Shown: positions 4,830 to 5,696 of the stretch, in pieces
How positions within the stretch are numbered: the stretch's first letter is position 1
How the letters are laid out: each line of letters opens with the position of its first letter
From: CAVHXA01 sp963639765
GTDB lineage: Bacteria > Bacillota > Clostridia > Oscillospirales > Oscillospiraceae
Assembly (NCBI GenBank): GCA_963639765.1
Contig: CAVHXA010000103.1
Span: forward strand, 1 to 5,696
Direction of reading: 5' to 3'
Length of the DNA stretch: 5,696 nt
Notes under the pieces: model-generated
Database searches by the model: none
What the model was told of the DNA's origin: nothing
What the model saw: the letters and a program-made list of their open reading frames with translations, nothing else
Position numbers and translations under genes: made by a program

Positions 4830-5379
4830 AATGATACACCTCCAACATCTTTTTTGCTTCATCCTCTGGAATCCAAAAATGGTATCTGTGCAAAGCTCCA
4901 AGATACACACCGCCAAATTTATCCAGATAATGTTCTAGAAGCTGCTCGTTTGCAGCAAAGCCATAAATCGCTCCTCCATGACCCCATTGGATTGATTTAT
5001 CTGCTGCTATCGCAAACAAATGACCTCCAACGCCTTCATATTTTTGCTTACCAAAATCATGTTTGTTATTGTGAGGAGCTGCACAGGCCCAATGAATATA
5101 AACAGCATCGGCGTCCTTGTCATCCCTGAGACCAACAAGTCCTTGAATTTCATTGCTGTCAAGAAGCGCAAGTGCATACACTTCTACGTCCTTCGGCACT
5201 TCATCCCAGTTGATATGCCACCCATCCTTCTTTTTGAACTTTTTCAAGTATGAGCGACTTTCAATCTTAAACACAACTGTATCTTTTAAGTCTCCAGATT
5301 CCGTATCTCGAAGGCACGGGACAATATCATCTATCCAGATATCAAGACAGCCTTGCTCTATAAGTTCTTTTTCATCCAT
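4816..5379 (-). CDS. GNAT-fold acetyltransferase-like protein, 187 aa
   Basis: Several blocks match the order of the GNAT N-acetyltransferase fold: the strand pair EVYALALLDSNEIQGLVGLRD (split as EVYALALL at 66-73 and NEIQGLVGLRD at 76-86), strand AVYIHWACAAPHNN (92-105), the acetyl-CoA pyrophosphate loop KYEGVGGHLFAIAADKS (113-129, with G-V-G-G in the R/QxxGxG/A position) and the motif B region YGFAANEQLLEHYLDKFGG (139-157). The N-terminal 65 residues are less typical. The substrate is unknown; an amino acid, peptide or protein amine are all possible. ATG at 5379 has AGGAGG (5390-5395) at 10 bases. The open frame continues upstream to 5529, but it runs through a terminator hairpin and the promoter, so I reject the longer form. 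It is the first gene of a two-gene unit with the 67-aa gene. Confidence 0.78.
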   Translation of the reverse strand: MDEKELIEQGCLDIWIDDIVPCLRDTESGDLKDTVVFKIESRSYLKKFKKKDGWHINWDEVPKDVEVYALALLDSNEIQGLVGLRDDKDADAVYIHWACAAPHNNKHDFGKQKYEGVGGHLFAIAADKSIQWGHGGAIYGFAANEQLLEHYLDKFGGVYLGALHRYHFWIPEDEAKKMLEVYHYEWN

Positions 5380-5442
5380 AGCCGCGATGCCTCCTTTCAG
5401 CACTAATCTTACAGGCGGATACACTAAACCCATCGTACTTAT

Positions 5443-5471
5443 ATTGTAAACCCAAAACTCGTTTTTGTCAA
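5443..5471 (-). promoter_or_regulatory. Promoter of the GNAT-like/67-aa unit
   Basis: On the minus strand a perfect TTGACA (5466-5471), exactly 17 bases and TACAAT (5443-5448) make a near-consensus housekeeping promoter. Transcription would start near 5436, leaving a leader of about 57 bases before the ATG at 5379. It lies between the upstream terminator and the gene, so the pair appears to be an autonomous transcription unit. Confidence 0.65.
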
Positions 5472-5518
5472 TAGCTTCAACGAATTTTGCTCTTGTAACT
5501 TTTTCTTGAACACGAAGC

Positions 5519-5586
5519 AAAAAGCCCACCTACTCACTTTTCCACCAGGGAAATTCCATCCCAAGCGGAAAGGTAAGTAAGTGGGC
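5519..5586 (-). terminator. Long 20-bp-stem terminator after the partial right-edge gene
   Basis: The arms at 5524-5543 and 5567-5586 pair along 20 positions. Read on the minus strand there are two G-U wobbles and a single C-A mismatch, so the minus strand is the natural sense. The 23-base loop can form a small GGGA/TCCC hairpin. Five T follow on the minus strand (5519-5523). It begins 12 bases after the stop at 5599. The stem is unusually long for a terminator. The outermost GCCCACTT and AGGTGGGCTT match the hairpin at 3505-3568. Confidence 0.7.
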
Positions 5587-5598
5587 AAGCGGTACGCC

Positions 5599-5696
5599 TT
5601 ATCCCGCCATCTTCTGCTTTTCATACTCCAGTCTGTCCTCATACACATCCACACGCACGACCTCTCTTGAAAAGCGTTCTTCATCGAATTCGTCCC
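5599..5696 (-). CDS. C-terminal end of a gene entering from the right edge
   Basis: Reading leftward from the window edge, an open frame of 32 codons ends at TAA 5599-5601: DEFDEERFSREVVRVDVY followed by EDRLEYEKQKMAG. The charged strand-like VVRVDVYEDRLEYE resembles the last beta segment of large serine recombinases from integrative elements. So few residues cannot settle it, and other DNA-related proteins end similarly. Its stop is followed at once by a strong hairpin terminator, which supports a real gene end. If it is a recombinase, the small genes to the left could be element cargo; that is only a hypothesis. Confidence 0.55.
   Translation of the reverse strand, partial: DEFDEERFSREVVRVDVYEDRLEYEKQKMAG

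Noticed and set aside
5380..5529. Upstream extension of the GNAT-like protein by 50 residues
   Set aside because: The frame begins inside the terminator hairpin and crosses a near-perfect promoter; the ATG at 5379 has an AGGAGG.
5524..5586. Integron attC site
   Set aside because: The ends do not match the RYYYAAC/GTTRRRY core sites; a T-tract and position right after a stop codon fit a terminator.
5439..5684. 81-codon minus-strand frame at the right edge
   Set aside because: It overlaps the more protein-like frame ending at 5599 and runs through the hairpin terminator and promoter.

Overview
The window looks like a chromosomal fragment of a Gram-positive gut-type bacterium in the Clostridia, most likely Lachnospiraceae-like. 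The reasons are the moderate base composition, strong AGGAGG-type ribosome binding sites, TTGACA/TATAAT-type promoters, a type I-C style CRISPR repeat and the style of the exopolysaccharide genes. This placement is an inference. Almost all coding is on the minus strand, so the genes are best read from right to left.

Right part (about 3430-5696): an accessory stretch of small genes. A partial gene enters from the right edge and ends at 5599, followed at once by a long terminator hairpin. A promoter at 5443-5471 then drives a two-gene unit: a GNAT-acetyltransferase-like protein (187 aa) and a 67-aa protein overlapping it by 14 bases. A terminator at 4525-4577 follows. Next come a 127-aa protein and two tiny genes (47 and 71 aa) that overlap as GTGA. 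These end in a second long hairpin and a strong UUCG terminator (3456-3482). None of the small proteins has a function I can name with certainty.

Middle (about 2712-3430): about 720 bases without a convincing gene, but full of structure. There are eight copies of a 17-bp motif with variable spacing (3182-3417), a promoter for the left operon (3059-3086), and an element closed by an 18-19 bp inverted repeat (2813-3001) with inner hairpins. The last could be a structured RNA, a long operon leader or a small inverted-repeat element.

Left part (about 338-2711): an exopolysaccharide or glycan operon with tightly coupled genes. A DegT-family aminotransferase overlaps a phosphoglycosyl transferase as ATGA, and a family 2 glycosyltransferase follows 2 bases later. 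The expected logic is to make an amino sugar, load a sugar phosphate on undecaprenyl phosphate, then extend it. The third gene breaks off after about 115 codons.

Left edge (1-343): a putative CRISPR leader with two perfect inverted repeats, one type I-C-like repeat and no array. A near-consensus rightward promoter follows, and then what looks like the first nine codons of a different gene (MKVLIISHN). That fragment meets the broken glycosyltransferase at a 6-base shared sequence. Two gene 5' ends facing each other is the footprint of an inversion or other rearrangement, or of an assembly chimera.
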